Assembly: GCF_031195445.1 (NCBI RefSeq)
Contig: NZ_CP133480.1
Span: forward strand, 2,906,501-2,970,500
Source: Acuticoccus sp. MNP-M23
GTDB taxonomy: Bacteria > Pseudomonadota > Alphaproteobacteria > Rhizobiales > Amorphaceae
DNA: 64,000 nucleotides
Direction: 5' to 3'
Position numbers and translations under genes: made by a program
Notes under the pieces: generated by a model
What the model saw: only the letters and a program-made list of their open reading frames with translations
Told to the model about the DNA's origin: nothing
Database searches by the model: none
Part shown: in pieces, positions 26,461 through 36,733 of the stretch
Position numbering within the stretch: position 1 is the first letter of the stretch
Layout of the letters: the number at the start of each line of letters is the position of its first letter

Positions 26461-26495
26461 AAACTGCGCATAAAACACCATTTTATGCGCAGTTT
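26461..26495 (+). terminator. Perfect 15-bp stem-loop after binding protein copy 1
   Basis: AAACTGCGCATAAAA (26461-26475) pairs perfectly with TTTTATGCGCAGTTT (26481-26495) around CACCA. The right arm is followed by GTTGTTGTG. It is the longest perfect inverted repeat I see in the window. It probably terminates or stabilises the copy 1 transcript. Confidence 0.75.
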
Positions 26496-26858
26496 GTTGT
26501 TGTGAGAAGTATTCACTGCTGAAGCGTGCCAGTTTCGGTAGGTGATCTACTTTATGAAAATCCCGGATATTGCGCGTTTCGCCCTTTTTGACGAGCCGCT
26601 GGGTGCGGCCGAAGAGGGCGAGCGCTTTACTTTAATCTCAAGTCCGTTATATATCCGATAACTGGATGAAATCGCTTGTCCAACGCTGGCGGAAATTCCG
26701 GTGCTGCACCGCTTGAGCCCATGTGCTCTTGCATAGATGCGCTCCCGAGATTCCTGCCGCTCAGGCCAGCCTGATGGTGAACCGCTTCGGTGGTTCTTGA
26801 TCGTTAGGCCGCCTCTGCAAACAGCTATCGGCGATTTCACGAAATAAGGAGACTACGC
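26496..26858 (+). promoter_or_regulatory. 363-base gene-free region upstream of binding protein copy 2
   Basis: No supported gene in either strand. It is AT-rich near 26626-26660, where TTTACT (26626-26631) and TATATA (26648-26653) are 16 bases apart, a plausible sigma-70 promoter for copy 2 and the permease-ATPase genes. The end carries AAGGAG before the TTG start at 26859. Confidence 0.35.
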
Positions 26859-27896
26859 TTGAAACGACTCATGTTCGCGGCCACCCTCGCAGCGTCCCCC
26901 CTTCTTGCCGTCACTGCGGCACAGGCACAGGCCGATTGCGCTGGCCTCGACCGTCCTGTGGTTCTCGCCGGGCTCGATTGGGACTCCAACTCGTTCCACA
27001 ACGGCGTGGCCGGTTTCATTCTCGAAAATGGTTATGGCTGTAACGTCGAATCCATTCCCGGCTCCACCATTCCGCTGATGAACGGCATGATCCGCGGTGA
27101 TATCGACATCACCATGGAAATGTGGATCCCGAACGTGAAGGACGCGTGGGAAAAGGCCGTCGCCGATGGCGATGTGGCGGAAGTCGGCGTGTCCTATCCG
27201 GACGCCACGCAGGCCTGGTTCGTGCCCAAATATCTCGTCGAAGGTGACGATGCGCCGGCACCGGGCCTCAAGTCCGTGTCCGACCTGCCGAAGTACAAGG
27301 ATCTGTTCGCAGACCCCGAAGAGCCCGGCAAGGGCCGGTTCTACAACTGTATTCTCGGCTGGGGCTGCGAGCAGTTCAACACCAAGAAGCTGAAGGCCTA
27401 CGACCTTCTGAACGACTACACCAACTTCCGCCCCGGCACCGGCGGCGCACTGTCCGGCGCCATCGAGTCGTCGATCCTGCGCGAAAAGCCGATCGTGTTC
27501 TACTACTGGGGTCCGACCTGGGTGCTCGGTAAGGTTGGCGATCAGATCGTCCAGCTGGAAGAGCCGGAGCACGACGAAGCGATCTGGGAAAAGCTGGCGA
27601 GCACCCCCGAGGATCAGGTGGACGCAAGCTTCGACGCGACCGCCTATCCGCTGGTGAAGGTCAGCATCGCGGCCAACACCGAGTTCGCCAAGGAAGCCGG
27701 CACGCTGGTCGAGTTCCTCGGCAAGTACGGGCTCGACGCGGCGACCGTCTCCAAGGCGCTGGCGTACATGCAGGACGAGTCCGCATCGGCTGACGAGGCT
27801 GGTGAGTGGTGGCTCGCCAACAACATGGACGTCTGGAAGGCCTGGGTGCCGGCCGACGTTGCAGAGCGCGTCGAAGCTGCGCTCCAGTCGAGCTGA
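26859..27896 (+). CDS. Glycine betaine/proline-type ABC transporter binding protein, copy 2
   Basis: A 345-residue OpuAC/ProX-type periplasmic protein with a signal peptide (about 1-24, ending AAQAQA). Landmarks parallel copy 1: VLAGLDWDSNSFHNGVAG, IDITMEMWIPN, NCILGWGC and FYYWGPTWVLGK. The start is a TTG at 26859, supported by AAGGAG seven bases upstream; an ATG at 26871 lies further from it. A stem-loop at 27927-27954 separates it from the permease gene. Copies 1 and 2 may differ in ligand or in expression. Confidence 0.9.
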   Translation: MKRLMFAATLAASPLLAVTAAQAQADCAGLDRPVVLAGLDWDSNSFHNGVAGFILENGYGCNVESIPGSTIPLMNGMIRGDIDITMEMWIPNVKDAWEKAVADGDVAEVGVSYPDATQAWFVPKYLVEGDDAPAPGLKSVSDLPKYKDLFADPEEPGKGRFYNCILGWGCEQFNTKKLKAYDLLNDYTNFRPGTGGALSGAIESSILREKPIVFYYWGPTWVLGKVGDQIVQLEEPEHDEAIWEKLASTPEDQVDASFDATAYPLVKVSIAANTEFAKEAGTLVEFLGKYGLDAATVSKALAYMQDESASADEAGEWWLANNMDVWKAWVPADVAERVEAALQSS

Positions 27897-27926
27897 ACAG
27901 CGGAAGTTCCGCAAAGGTAGCAATCG

Positions 27927-27954
27927 CGGCGGCGTCACCAAGGGGGCGCCGCCG
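27927..27954 (+). repeat. GC stem-loop between binding protein copy 2 and permease
   Basis: CGGCGGCG (27927-27934) pairs with CGCCGCCG (27947-27954) around a 12-base loop, followed by TATTTG. It sits 31 bases before the permease ATG. An attenuator or 3'-end stabiliser is likely. Confidence 0.55.
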
Positions 27955-27985
27955 TATTTGTATGGTGGGATGAAGGAAACACCCC

Positions 27986-28903
27986 ATGGAAGAACAACCC
28001 AGCTTTTTTGAACGTATCACGGACAACTTCCAGGAATGGTTGTTCTTCGACGGCGCGGTCGGCGATGCGATCCGCAAATCGACCAACGAATTCGTCCGCT
28101 TCCTCGTCATCAACTATGGTGACGGCTTCGAGGCATTCTCCAATTTTCTGCTGCAGGCGCTGGTCTGGCTGGAGCGGCTGCTGGATGCGACGCCTGTGCT
28201 CGTCATCCTCGCTTTTGTCGGCCTGCTCGCCTATGCCGCCTCGCGCCGCGTGCTCCTCTCGGTCGGGATGATGGTGGCGCTCTGGTTCGTGGGCACCCTC
28301 GGCCTCTGGGACAAGGCGATGCAGACCATCGCCATCATGATCGTCGCAGTGCTGATGTCCGTCATCATCGGCATCCCGACCGGCGTGCTCACCGCAAAGT
28401 CCAACCGGGCGCGCTCGATCATCAACCCGATCCTCGACCTGATGCAGACCATCCCGAGCTTCGTCTATCTCATTCCGGCGGTGATGCTGTTCGGCCTTGG
28501 CAAGATCCCGGCGATCCTCGCCACGGTCATCTACGCCACCCCGCCGCTCATCCGCCTGACCGACCTTGGCATCCGCTACGTGGACGCCGAAGTGGTGGAG
28601 GCGAGCCGTGCCTTCGGCGCCAACCGCTGGCAGATGCTGTCGGGCGTCCAGATCCCGCTGGCGCTGCCCTCCATCATGCAGGGCATCAACCAGACGATGA
28701 TGATGGCGCTCGCCATGGTGGTCATCGCCTCCATGATCGGCGCGCGCGGCGTCGGCGAAACCGTGCTCCTCGGCCTTCAGCGCAACGACGCGGGGCAGGG
28801 CCTGATCGGCGGCATTGCCATTGTGGTGCTGGCCATCATCTTCGACCGGATCAGTCAGGCGGCGGGCCAACGTGCCCAGAAGCATCGCCAAGTCGCGCAC
28901 TAA
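27986..28903 (+). CDS. proW: Glycine betaine/proline ABC transporter permease (ProW/OpuAB family)
   Basis: A 305-residue inner-membrane protein with six or more hydrophobic segments. The permease loop that contacts the ATPase is EASRAFGANRWQMLSGVQIP. DLMQTIPSFVYLIPAVMLFG and MIGARGVGETVLLGLQ are typical of ProW. The ATG at 27986 follows GAAGGAAA. It is followed by the ATPase gene 14 bases on. Confidence 0.92.
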   Translation: MEEQPSFFERITDNFQEWLFFDGAVGDAIRKSTNEFVRFLVINYGDGFEAFSNFLLQALVWLERLLDATPVLVILAFVGLLAYAASRRVLLSVGMMVALWFVGTLGLWDKAMQTIAIMIVAVLMSVIIGIPTGVLTAKSNRARSIINPILDLMQTIPSFVYLIPAVMLFGLGKIPAILATVIYATPPLIRLTDLGIRYVDAEVVEASRAFGANRWQMLSGVQIPLALPSIMQGINQTMMMALAMVVIASMIGARGVGETVLLGLQRNDAGQGLIGGIAIVVLAIIFDRISQAAGQRAQKHRQVAH

Positions 28904-28917
28904 GGATCGTCTGACAC

Positions 28918-30189
28918 ATGTCACTCATCGAAGTTCAGAACGTCACCAAGATCTTTGGCCCGCGCCCCAAGCAGGCGCTGGCGCGGTACCGCGAGGGCCT
29001 GTCCAAGGAAGAGCTTCTGGCCGAAACCGGCCACACGCTCGGCCTGTCGGACGTCAGCCTCTCCATCGCCAAGGGCGAGATCTTCGTGGTCATGGGCCTG
29101 TCGGGTTCCGGCAAGTCCACCCTCATCCGCCACTTCAACCGGCTGATCGAGCCGACGGACGGGCAGATCCTCGTCCACGGCAACGATGTGCTGAAGCTGT
29201 CCGCCGGGCAGCTCCAGGAGTTCCGGCGCACCACCATGAGCATGGTGTTCCAGCGCTTCGGACTGATGCCGCACCGCACGGTCCTGCAGAACGTCGCCTA
29301 CGGCCTTGCCGTGCGCGGTGTCCCCAAGCGGGACCGCGAAGAGCAGGCCATGGGCTGGGTCCAGACGGTGGGACTTTCAGGCTACGAACACCAGTACCCG
29401 ACGCAGCTTTCGGGCGGCATGCAGCAGCGTGTGGGTCTTGCCCGTGCGCTGGCGACCGATGCCGAGATCCTGTTGATGGACGAGGCGTTCTCCGCACTCG
29501 ACCCGTTGATCCGCAGCCAGATGCAGGACCAGCTGATCGAACTGCAGGCCGAGCTTGGCAAGACCATCGTCTTCATCACCCACGATCTTGATGAAGCGCT
29601 GCGCATCGGTGACCAGATCGCCATCCTGAAGGACGGCAGGCTCAGTCAGGTGGGCAAGCCGGCCGAGATCCTGCTGCACCCTGCGGACGACTATGTGGCC
29701 TCCTTCGTGCGCGACGTGAACCGCGCCCGTGTTCTCACCGTGGACACGGTGATGAAACCGCCGATTGCGCGGCTCACCTCAGGCAATCTGGAGCGGGCAC
29801 TGGCCGAGATGCGCCGCGTCAACTCGCCGTTCGGCTATGTGGAAGACAGCGACGGCTACCGCGGCATCGCCCGGCAGGACCGTGTGGAGGAAGCCATCAG
29901 CGCCAAGGGCGAGGGTGACCTTTACAGCCTGGCTGAAGCCGGACCGACGCTGACAGCGGACGACGCGCTGGAATCGGCGCTGCCCACAGCACTCGATACG
30001 GACTACCCGCTCCCGGTGGTGGACGACAGCGGCGCGCTGATGGGTGTCGTGTCCAGCCGCGAGATGTCGAGCGTGCTCAGCCCGCCCAAGGCGGTGGAGC
30101 ACCCCGCCAACGAGGACGAGCCGGCAACGCCGACCGTGCCGGCCGCTGCCGCCGACGATGGCGAACCGCCCAAGGCCGCCGCAGGCTGA
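28918..30189 (+). CDS. proV: Glycine betaine/proline ABC transporter ATPase (ProV/OpuAA family)
   Basis: A 423-residue ATPase. It has the ProV-specific N-terminal insert (ALARYREGLSKEELLAETG), Walker A GLSGSGKST, signature LSGGMQQRVGLARAL and Walker B ILLMDEAFSALDP. A C-terminal CBS-like regulatory region runs from about 265 to 385, ending PLPVVDDSGALMGVVSSREM; such domains sense ionic strength in osmoregulated transporters. The last 35 residues are a Pro/Ala/Glu-rich tail. It is the last gene of the betaine transporter operon. Confidence 0.92.
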   Translation: MSLIEVQNVTKIFGPRPKQALARYREGLSKEELLAETGHTLGLSDVSLSIAKGEIFVVMGLSGSGKSTLIRHFNRLIEPTDGQILVHGNDVLKLSAGQLQEFRRTTMSMVFQRFGLMPHRTVLQNVAYGLAVRGVPKRDREEQAMGWVQTVGLSGYEHQYPTQLSGGMQQRVGLARALATDAEILLMDEAFSALDPLIRSQMQDQLIELQAELGKTIVFITHDLDEALRIGDQIAILKDGRLSQVGKPAEILLHPADDYVASFVRDVNRARVLTVDTVMKPPIARLTSGNLERALAEMRRVNSPFGYVEDSDGYRGIARQDRVEEAISAKGEGDLYSLAEAGPTLTADDALESALPTALDTDYPLPVVDDSGALMGVVSSREMSSVLSPPKAVEHPANEDEPATPTVPAAAADDGEPPKAAAG

Positions 30190-30287
30190 CGCCTGACGGA
30201 TTGCGGCGCCGGCCTTCTTCCCCCGGCGCCGCAAATCGGCAATTGTTGCCGCGTGCGCGCAGGATGCGCGGCAGTGAACGAGCCAGC

Positions 30288-31859
30288 ATGATCCGCCTGT
30301 CCGACTTTGCCTCCTACGAGGATGCACGCGCCAACTTCCGCTGGTCCGTGCCGGCCCGCTGCAACATTGCCGAGATCTGTTGTGGCCATTGGGCGCGCAC
30401 CGACCCGGAGCGGCCCGCCCTTATCCTGCCGGACGAGACGGGCGCCCCGCGTTCACTCACCTACGGTGCCCTTGAGGCCGACGTGAACCGCTGCGCCAAC
30501 GCGTTGGTATCGCTCGGCGTCGGCCGCGGCACCGCCGTTGCCATCCATCTCGGCCAATCCCTCGAAACCGTTGCGGTCCATCTTGCGGTGTACAAGCTTG
30601 GCGCCGTTGCAGTGCCGCTCGCCGCGGTGTTCGGCCCGGAGGCGATCAGTTTTCGCATGGAGGCCTCGGGCGCCGCGCTTCTGGTCACCGGAGATGCCGG
30701 CAACCGGATGCCAGACCTTGCCGCAACGGTCCTTCCGGTGACCGGCCCCGGCCGCAACCTGCGCGATATGATGGCAGCAGCATCAAGCACGGCGGAGACC
30801 GCGCCCACGGGGCCGGACGATCCTGCGATGATGATCTTCACCTCCGGCACCACGGGCCTGCCCAAGGGGGCGCTCCACGGCCACCGTGTGCTTTTGGGGC
30901 ACATTCCGGGGGTGCAGATGCACCACGACCTGATGCCCCACAGAGGCGATCGACTGTGGACCCCGGCGGACTGGGCGTGGGCCGGCGGCCTTCTCAATGT
31001 GCTGTTGCCGGGGCTTGCCATGGGGGTGCCCGTGGTGGCGCAGCGTCAGCGCCGGTTCGATCCCGAAGAGGCGCTCGACTGGGCGCGCGTTGCGGGCGTG
31101 CGGAACGCTTTCATCCCGCCAACGGCGCTGCGGATGATGCGCGATACGCGGCCGAAGCTCGATTTGCGCTCCGTCGGCTCGGGCGGCGAGCAGCTCGGTG
31201 CTGCCACGTTCGACTGGGGCCGGCAGCATCTGGGACTGACCATCAACGAGTTTTACGGGCAGACCGAGGCCAATCTGGTCCTGTCGAGCTGCGCGGCGTG
31301 GGGCATTGCAACGCCCGGCATCATCGGCCGCCCCGTGCCGGGGCACGACGTTGCCGTGATCGACGAGGCGGGCACGCCGGTGCCGGACGGTGCGCAGGGC
31401 ACCATCGGCATTCGCGCGCCGGATCCGGTGATGTTTCTCGGCTACCACGGCAACGAGGCGGCCACTGCCGAGAAGTTTGCGGGCGATTACATGACCACCG
31501 GCGACCAGGGGGTTGCGGGGCCGGATGGCATCCGCTTCGTGGGCCGTGACGACGATGTGATCTCGTCGGCCGGCTACCGGATCGGCCCCGGCGAAATCGA
31601 GAGCTGTCTTGCCGGCCATCCGGCCATTGCGCTGGCGGCGGTGGTGGGGCGGCCCGATGCCGTCCGCGGCGAGATCGTGGCCGCCTTCATCAGGCTTGTC
31701 CCTGGCGCTGCGCCCGTGGACGCGCTGAAGGCCGACATCCAGACCTATGTTCGCGAACGGCTTTCCGCGCACGAATACCCGCGACAGATCGAATTTGTGG
31801 ACGACATCCCGCTCACATCCACAGGCAAGGTGATCCGCCGGATGTTCCGCCAGGGCTGA
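30288..31859 (+). CDS. AMP-dependent acyl-CoA synthetase
   Basis: A 523-residue adenylate-forming enzyme. The P-loop-like motif is MIFTSGTTGLPKGALHGH, the A5 motif EFYGQTEANL, then TGDQG and GRDDDVISSAGYRIGPGEIE, and the C-terminal catalytic Lys region PLTSTGKVIRR. It activates a carboxylic acid to its CoA ester through an acyl-adenylate. The pattern is closest to acetyl/medium-chain ACSM-type synthetases. I chose the ATG at 30288 for its family-like N-terminus; an ATG at 30264 is possible. It is convergent with the hydrolase-phaZ operon, one base between stops, which fits a shared role in short-chain acid metabolism. Confidence 0.88.
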   Translation: MIRLSDFASYEDARANFRWSVPARCNIAEICCGHWARTDPERPALILPDETGAPRSLTYGALEADVNRCANALVSLGVGRGTAVAIHLGQSLETVAVHLAVYKLGAVAVPLAAVFGPEAISFRMEASGAALLVTGDAGNRMPDLAATVLPVTGPGRNLRDMMAAASSTAETAPTGPDDPAMMIFTSGTTGLPKGALHGHRVLLGHIPGVQMHHDLMPHRGDRLWTPADWAWAGGLLNVLLPGLAMGVPVVAQRQRRFDPEEALDWARVAGVRNAFIPPTALRMMRDTRPKLDLRSVGSGGEQLGAATFDWGRQHLGLTINEFYGQTEANLVLSSCAAWGIATPGIIGRPVPGHDVAVIDEAGTPVPDGAQGTIGIRAPDPVMFLGYHGNEAATAEKFAGDYMTTGDQGVAGPDGIRFVGRDDDVISSAGYRIGPGEIESCLAGHPAIALAAVVGRPDAVRGEIVAAFIRLVPGAAPVDALKADIQTYVRERLSAHEYPRQIEFVDDIPLTSTGKVIRRMFRQG

Positions 31860-31860
31860 T

Positions 31861-32735
31861 TCAGCTCAGGAAGCCGAGGATCGCGGCGGCCGTCTCGGCC
31901 GGCGCTTCGCGCTGCGGAAAATGGCCGACCGAAGGCAGCACGGTGCGTGCGTAGAGGCCCGAAAACATCGCCTCGCGCCCTTCCGACGTTGCGGGGCCGT
32001 TGCAGGGGTCCGCGCCGCCGTGGATGACGAGGGTGGGGACGTGGATGGTGGGATCGGCGGCCTGTGCGCTGCGCAGCGCATCGTAGTGCGGGTCCGCGGT
32101 GGTGAAGCCCCAGCGCACGCGGTAGCTGTGCAGGACGATGGCGGCCCAGTCCGGGTTGTGGAACGCCTTGGCGGCTTGCGCGAAGGCGGCTTCGTCGTGC
32201 GGCACGTCCGGCATCCAGCTTTGCCAGAGATAGCGCGTGAAGGTCTCGCGGTCTTCGCGCACCAGCGCATCGCCGCGGGGCGTCGCCATCAGCCAGTGGT
32301 ACCAATAATTCTGCATCTGCGGCAGCGACATGGCCTGCCCGGGCGCATTGGTGCCCCAGCCCACCGACAGGGCGATGGCATGGCTGAAAAGGTCCGGCCG
32401 CGCGTGGGAAGCGACGTAGACCGCGCGGGCTCCCCAGTCGTGTCCCACGGCAATTGCGGGGCCGTGGCCGAGCGCCTCCACGAGGTCGATCAGATCCTGG
32501 CCCAGAGCCTCCAGGTCTCCGGCGCGCGGCGTGTCGTTCGACAGGAAGCGCGTGTCACCAAAACCCCGCAGCGCGGGGCACAGCGTCCGGTATCCGGCCT
32601 GATGGAGGTGCGGCAGGACCCTGTTCCAGGTGGCTGGCGCGTCCGGCCAGCCGTGGAGGAGGAATATCGGCGTTCCATCCTCCGGACCGGCGCACTCGAC
32701 CGCAATGTCGAGCCGCGGTGTGCGGACGGTGAGCC

Positions 32736-32739
<4 letters not shown>
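31861..32739 (-). CDS. Alpha/beta hydrolase, epoxide hydrolase/haloalkane dehalogenase type
   Basis: A 292-residue alpha/beta-fold hydrolase. The oxyanion motif is HGWPDAPATW, and the nucleophile elbow GHDWGARA has Asp at about residue 101 in place of Ser, which marks the epoxide hydrolase/dehalogenase branch. The catalytic His is in SVGHFPQRE. Translation starts at a TTG at 32739 that overlaps the TGA of phaZ (TTGA), so the two are coupled. The substrate is unknown; being coupled to a PHB depolymerase is unusual for an epoxide hydrolase-like enzyme. Confidence 0.85.
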
Positions 32740-34460
<1,721 letters not shown>

Positions 34461-34615
34461 GAGACCTCTGGCGTGACACGTGGACGGATTTTATCGATGT
34501 GCTGCACCGCAACATATCGCGCTGTTGGTGCACAAAGGCAAGTGCAGCGCGTTTCCAATTCTAGGTTGCGCCCGTCGAATACCGGCATTCGTAATCGTTC
34601 AATGCGCAAGGAAGC
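34461..34615. promoter_or_regulatory. Divergent phaZ/regB promoter region
   Basis: A 155-base region without a gene. CTGC-ACC-GCAA at 34502-34512, about 40 bases from the phaZ start, is one base off the CTGC-N3-GCAG form reported for alphaproteobacterial PhaR (a PHB-responsive repressor). A ribosome site AAGGA precedes regB. Assignment as a PhaR site is tentative. Confidence 0.35.
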
Positions 34616-35911
34616 ATGCCAATGCCATTGAGCCAGACGCACCTCATCCAGCTGGAAACGCGCGTTGTGCGGGTGCGCACACTGCTCTTCCTGCGCTGGA
34701 TCGCCATTCTGGGCCAGCTGGGCGCCATCCTCTTCGTCTCGTTCGTGCTGGGGTTCGAGCTGCCGACAGCGCCGTGCCTCGGGCTGGTCGCGCTGTCGGC
34801 GTGGTCAAACGTCTTTCTGCGGGTCAAGTTCGCCGACGATCGCCGCATGCCGGAAGAGTGGACCAACGGCGTCATGACGTTCGACGTTCTGCAGCTCGGC
34901 GCCCAGCTGATGCTCACCGGCGGGCTCACCAACCCGTTTGCCTTCCTCATCATTGCGCCGGTGATGGTGTCGGCAACCACGCTGTCGGCCAACCGCACGC
35001 TGACCTTGTGGGCGATCGTCTTTCTCGTCTCGACCATGCTTGCGGTGGTCTACATGCCGCTCCCCTGGTACGCCGGCGAAGCGTTCAACCCGCCGTTCCT
35101 TTTTGTGGGCGGGGTGTGGCTGGCGCTGGTGTGCAGCCTCTCGTTCATGGGCTTTTACGCGTACCGGGTGGCAGAAGAGCGCCGCCAGCTCGTGAACGCG
35201 CTGACCGCAACGGAGCTGGTCCTCAACCGCGAGCAGAATCTGCAGGCGCTGGACGGGCTGGCAGCGGCCGCTGCCCACGAACTGGGCACCCCGCTTGCCA
35301 CAATATCGGTGGTGACGCGGGAGCTGGAGCGCGAGCTGGAACCGGACTCCCCCATCGGCGACGACATCCGCCTTCTGCGCTCGCAATCGGAGCGGTGCCG
35401 CAACATTCTGGGCAAACTCAAGAATCTGCGCGAGGATGGTGAGAGCCCGCTGGTGCGCCACAGCGTCCACACGCTGCTGGAAGAGGTGGTCGGCCCGCAC
35501 CGCGACAAGGGCATTGCTGTCCGTCTCGACGTGCTGGGCCTCGACGAAGACGAGAACAAGCCGATCATCTGGCGCAATCCGGCCATCCACTACGGGCTCG
35601 GCAACCTCGTTGAAAACGCGGTGGAATTTGCCCGCAGCGCCGTTTCGGTCACGGCGGACTGGAACCAAGACGCGGTTCAGATCGTTATTGCCGACGATGG
35701 GCCGGGTTTCCCCGATGATGTCCTCGACCGGATCGGCGACCCGTTCGTCAGCCGTCGGCGCACCCAGGACAAGGCCGGCGGTCTCGGGCTTGGCATCTTC
35801 ATTGCCAAGACGCTCCTGGAGCGCACAGGCGCATCAGTGGTGTTCGAGAATGACGAAGGCGCCATCACCAGCGTGACGTGGCCGCGGGATGCTCTCTCGC
35901 GCGAGCGGTAG
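34616..35911 (+). CDS. regB: Redox-sensing histidine kinase RegB/PrrB/ActS
   Basis: A 431-residue membrane sensor kinase with about six N-terminal transmembrane segments. The quinone-site motif GGLTNPF is intact. The H-box is AAAAHELGTPLATI with His221, and the redox-active Cys in SERCRNIL lies at about 261, matching Cys265 of Rhodobacter RegB. N and G boxes are NLVENAVEFA, DDGPGFP and GGLGLGIFIAKTLL. It phosphorylates RegA under reducing conditions. ATGs at 34616 and 34622 are both possible. Confidence 0.94.
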   Translation: MPMPLSQTHLIQLETRVVRVRTLLFLRWIAILGQLGAILFVSFVLGFELPTAPCLGLVALSAWSNVFLRVKFADDRRMPEEWTNGVMTFDVLQLGAQLMLTGGLTNPFAFLIIAPVMVSATTLSANRTLTLWAIVFLVSTMLAVVYMPLPWYAGEAFNPPFLFVGGVWLALVCSLSFMGFYAYRVAEERRQLVNALTATELVLNREQNLQALDGLAAAAAHELGTPLATISVVTRELERELEPDSPIGDDIRLLRSQSERCRNILGKLKNLREDGESPLVRHSVHTLLEEVVGPHRDKGIAVRLDVLGLDEDENKPIIWRNPAIHYGLGNLVENAVEFARSAVSVTADWNQDAVQIVIADDGPGFPDDVLDRIGDPFVSRRRTQDKAGGLGLGIFIAKTLLERTGASVVFENDEGAITSVTWPRDALSRER

Positions 35912-36003
35912 ATTGTGCGCGACCTAACATTACAAGTTGGCAATAACGCGCGACGCTGGCGCGAACACCCCTATATGATTTCTAAACAGATTGAGGGGGC
36001 GTT

Positions 36004-36576
36004 ATGATGAGTATTGCAGAACAGGCTCAGCCCGCAGAGACCATGCCGATGGGTTCCGGCAGGCTGCTGATCGTCGATGACGACGCTGCTTTCGGCCAGC
36101 GCCTCGCAAGGGCAATGGAAAAGCGCGGGTTCGAGACCGAGGTGGCCGACAGCGCTGCGTCTGCAGCCGCCGAGGTCGACCGCAATCCGCCGGACTTTGC
36201 CGTGGTCGACATGCGCCTTGGCGACGGGAACGGCATTGAAGTGGTCGAGCGGCTGCGCAAGCGCAAACCCGAAGCGCGCGCCATCATCCTCACGGGCTAC
36301 GGCAACATTGCGACTGCCGTCACCGCGGTGAAGATCGGCGCGGTGGACTATCTCGCCAAGCCCGCCGATGCGGACGATGTGTTCGCCGCGCTCACCCGCG
36401 AAGCTGACGATCACCCCGCACCGCCGGAAAACCCCATGTCGGCCGACCGGGTCCGCTGGGAGCATATTCAGCGCGTTTACGAAATGTGCGACCGCAACGT
36501 GTCGGAGACCGCGCGGCGCCTCAACATGCACCGCCGGACGCTCCAGCGCATTCTGGCCAAGCGCGCCCCGCGCTGA
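36004..36576 (+). CDS. regA: Redox response regulator RegA/PrrA/ActR
   Basis: A 190-residue response regulator. The receiver domain has LLIVDDDAAF, the phospho-acceptor Asp in VVDMRLGDG, the conserved Thr in ILTGYG and the Lys in YLAKPADADD. The C-terminal Fis-type helix-turn-helix is NVSETARRLNMHRRTLQRIL, very close to RegA. It controls carbon and nitrogen fixation, respiration and energy genes in relatives. It lies about 90 bases after regB. Here it is next to phaZ and near transport operons. Starts at 36004 or 36007 are equivalent. Confidence 0.95.
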   Translation: MMSIAEQAQPAETMPMGSGRLLIVDDDAAFGQRLARAMEKRGFETEVADSAASAAAEVDRNPPDFAVVDMRLGDGNGIEVVERLRKRKPEARAIILTGYGNIATAVTAVKIGAVDYLAKPADADDVFAALTREADDHPAPPENPMSADRVRWEHIQRVYEMCDRNVSETARRLNMHRRTLQRILAKRAPR

Positions 36577-36618
36577 CCGGCCGCGCGCTCGCCGCGCTGC
36601 CACCCTGAGACACAAAAG

Positions 36619-36655
36619 CCGGGCTGGCCCATCGGGGCCGGTCCGGTTTTTTTTT
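36619..36655 (+). terminator. Rho-independent terminator after regA
   Basis: A GC-rich hairpin (CCGGGCTGGCCC / GGGGCCGGTCCGG with one bulge) is followed by nine T residues at 36647-36655. It ends the regB-regA transcript before chrA. Confidence 0.88.
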
Positions 36656-36733
36656 GTTCGGTGACGCGGGTGCGCCTGAATGACATGTGAAGCGCGTTCG
36701 TCATCTTGCCGTCATGTTGCTTGGGGAAGAGCG

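Noticed and set aside
26547-26840. 97-codon minus-strand frame in the intergenic region
   Set aside because: No ribosome site, no family and poor codon pattern; the region looks regulatory.
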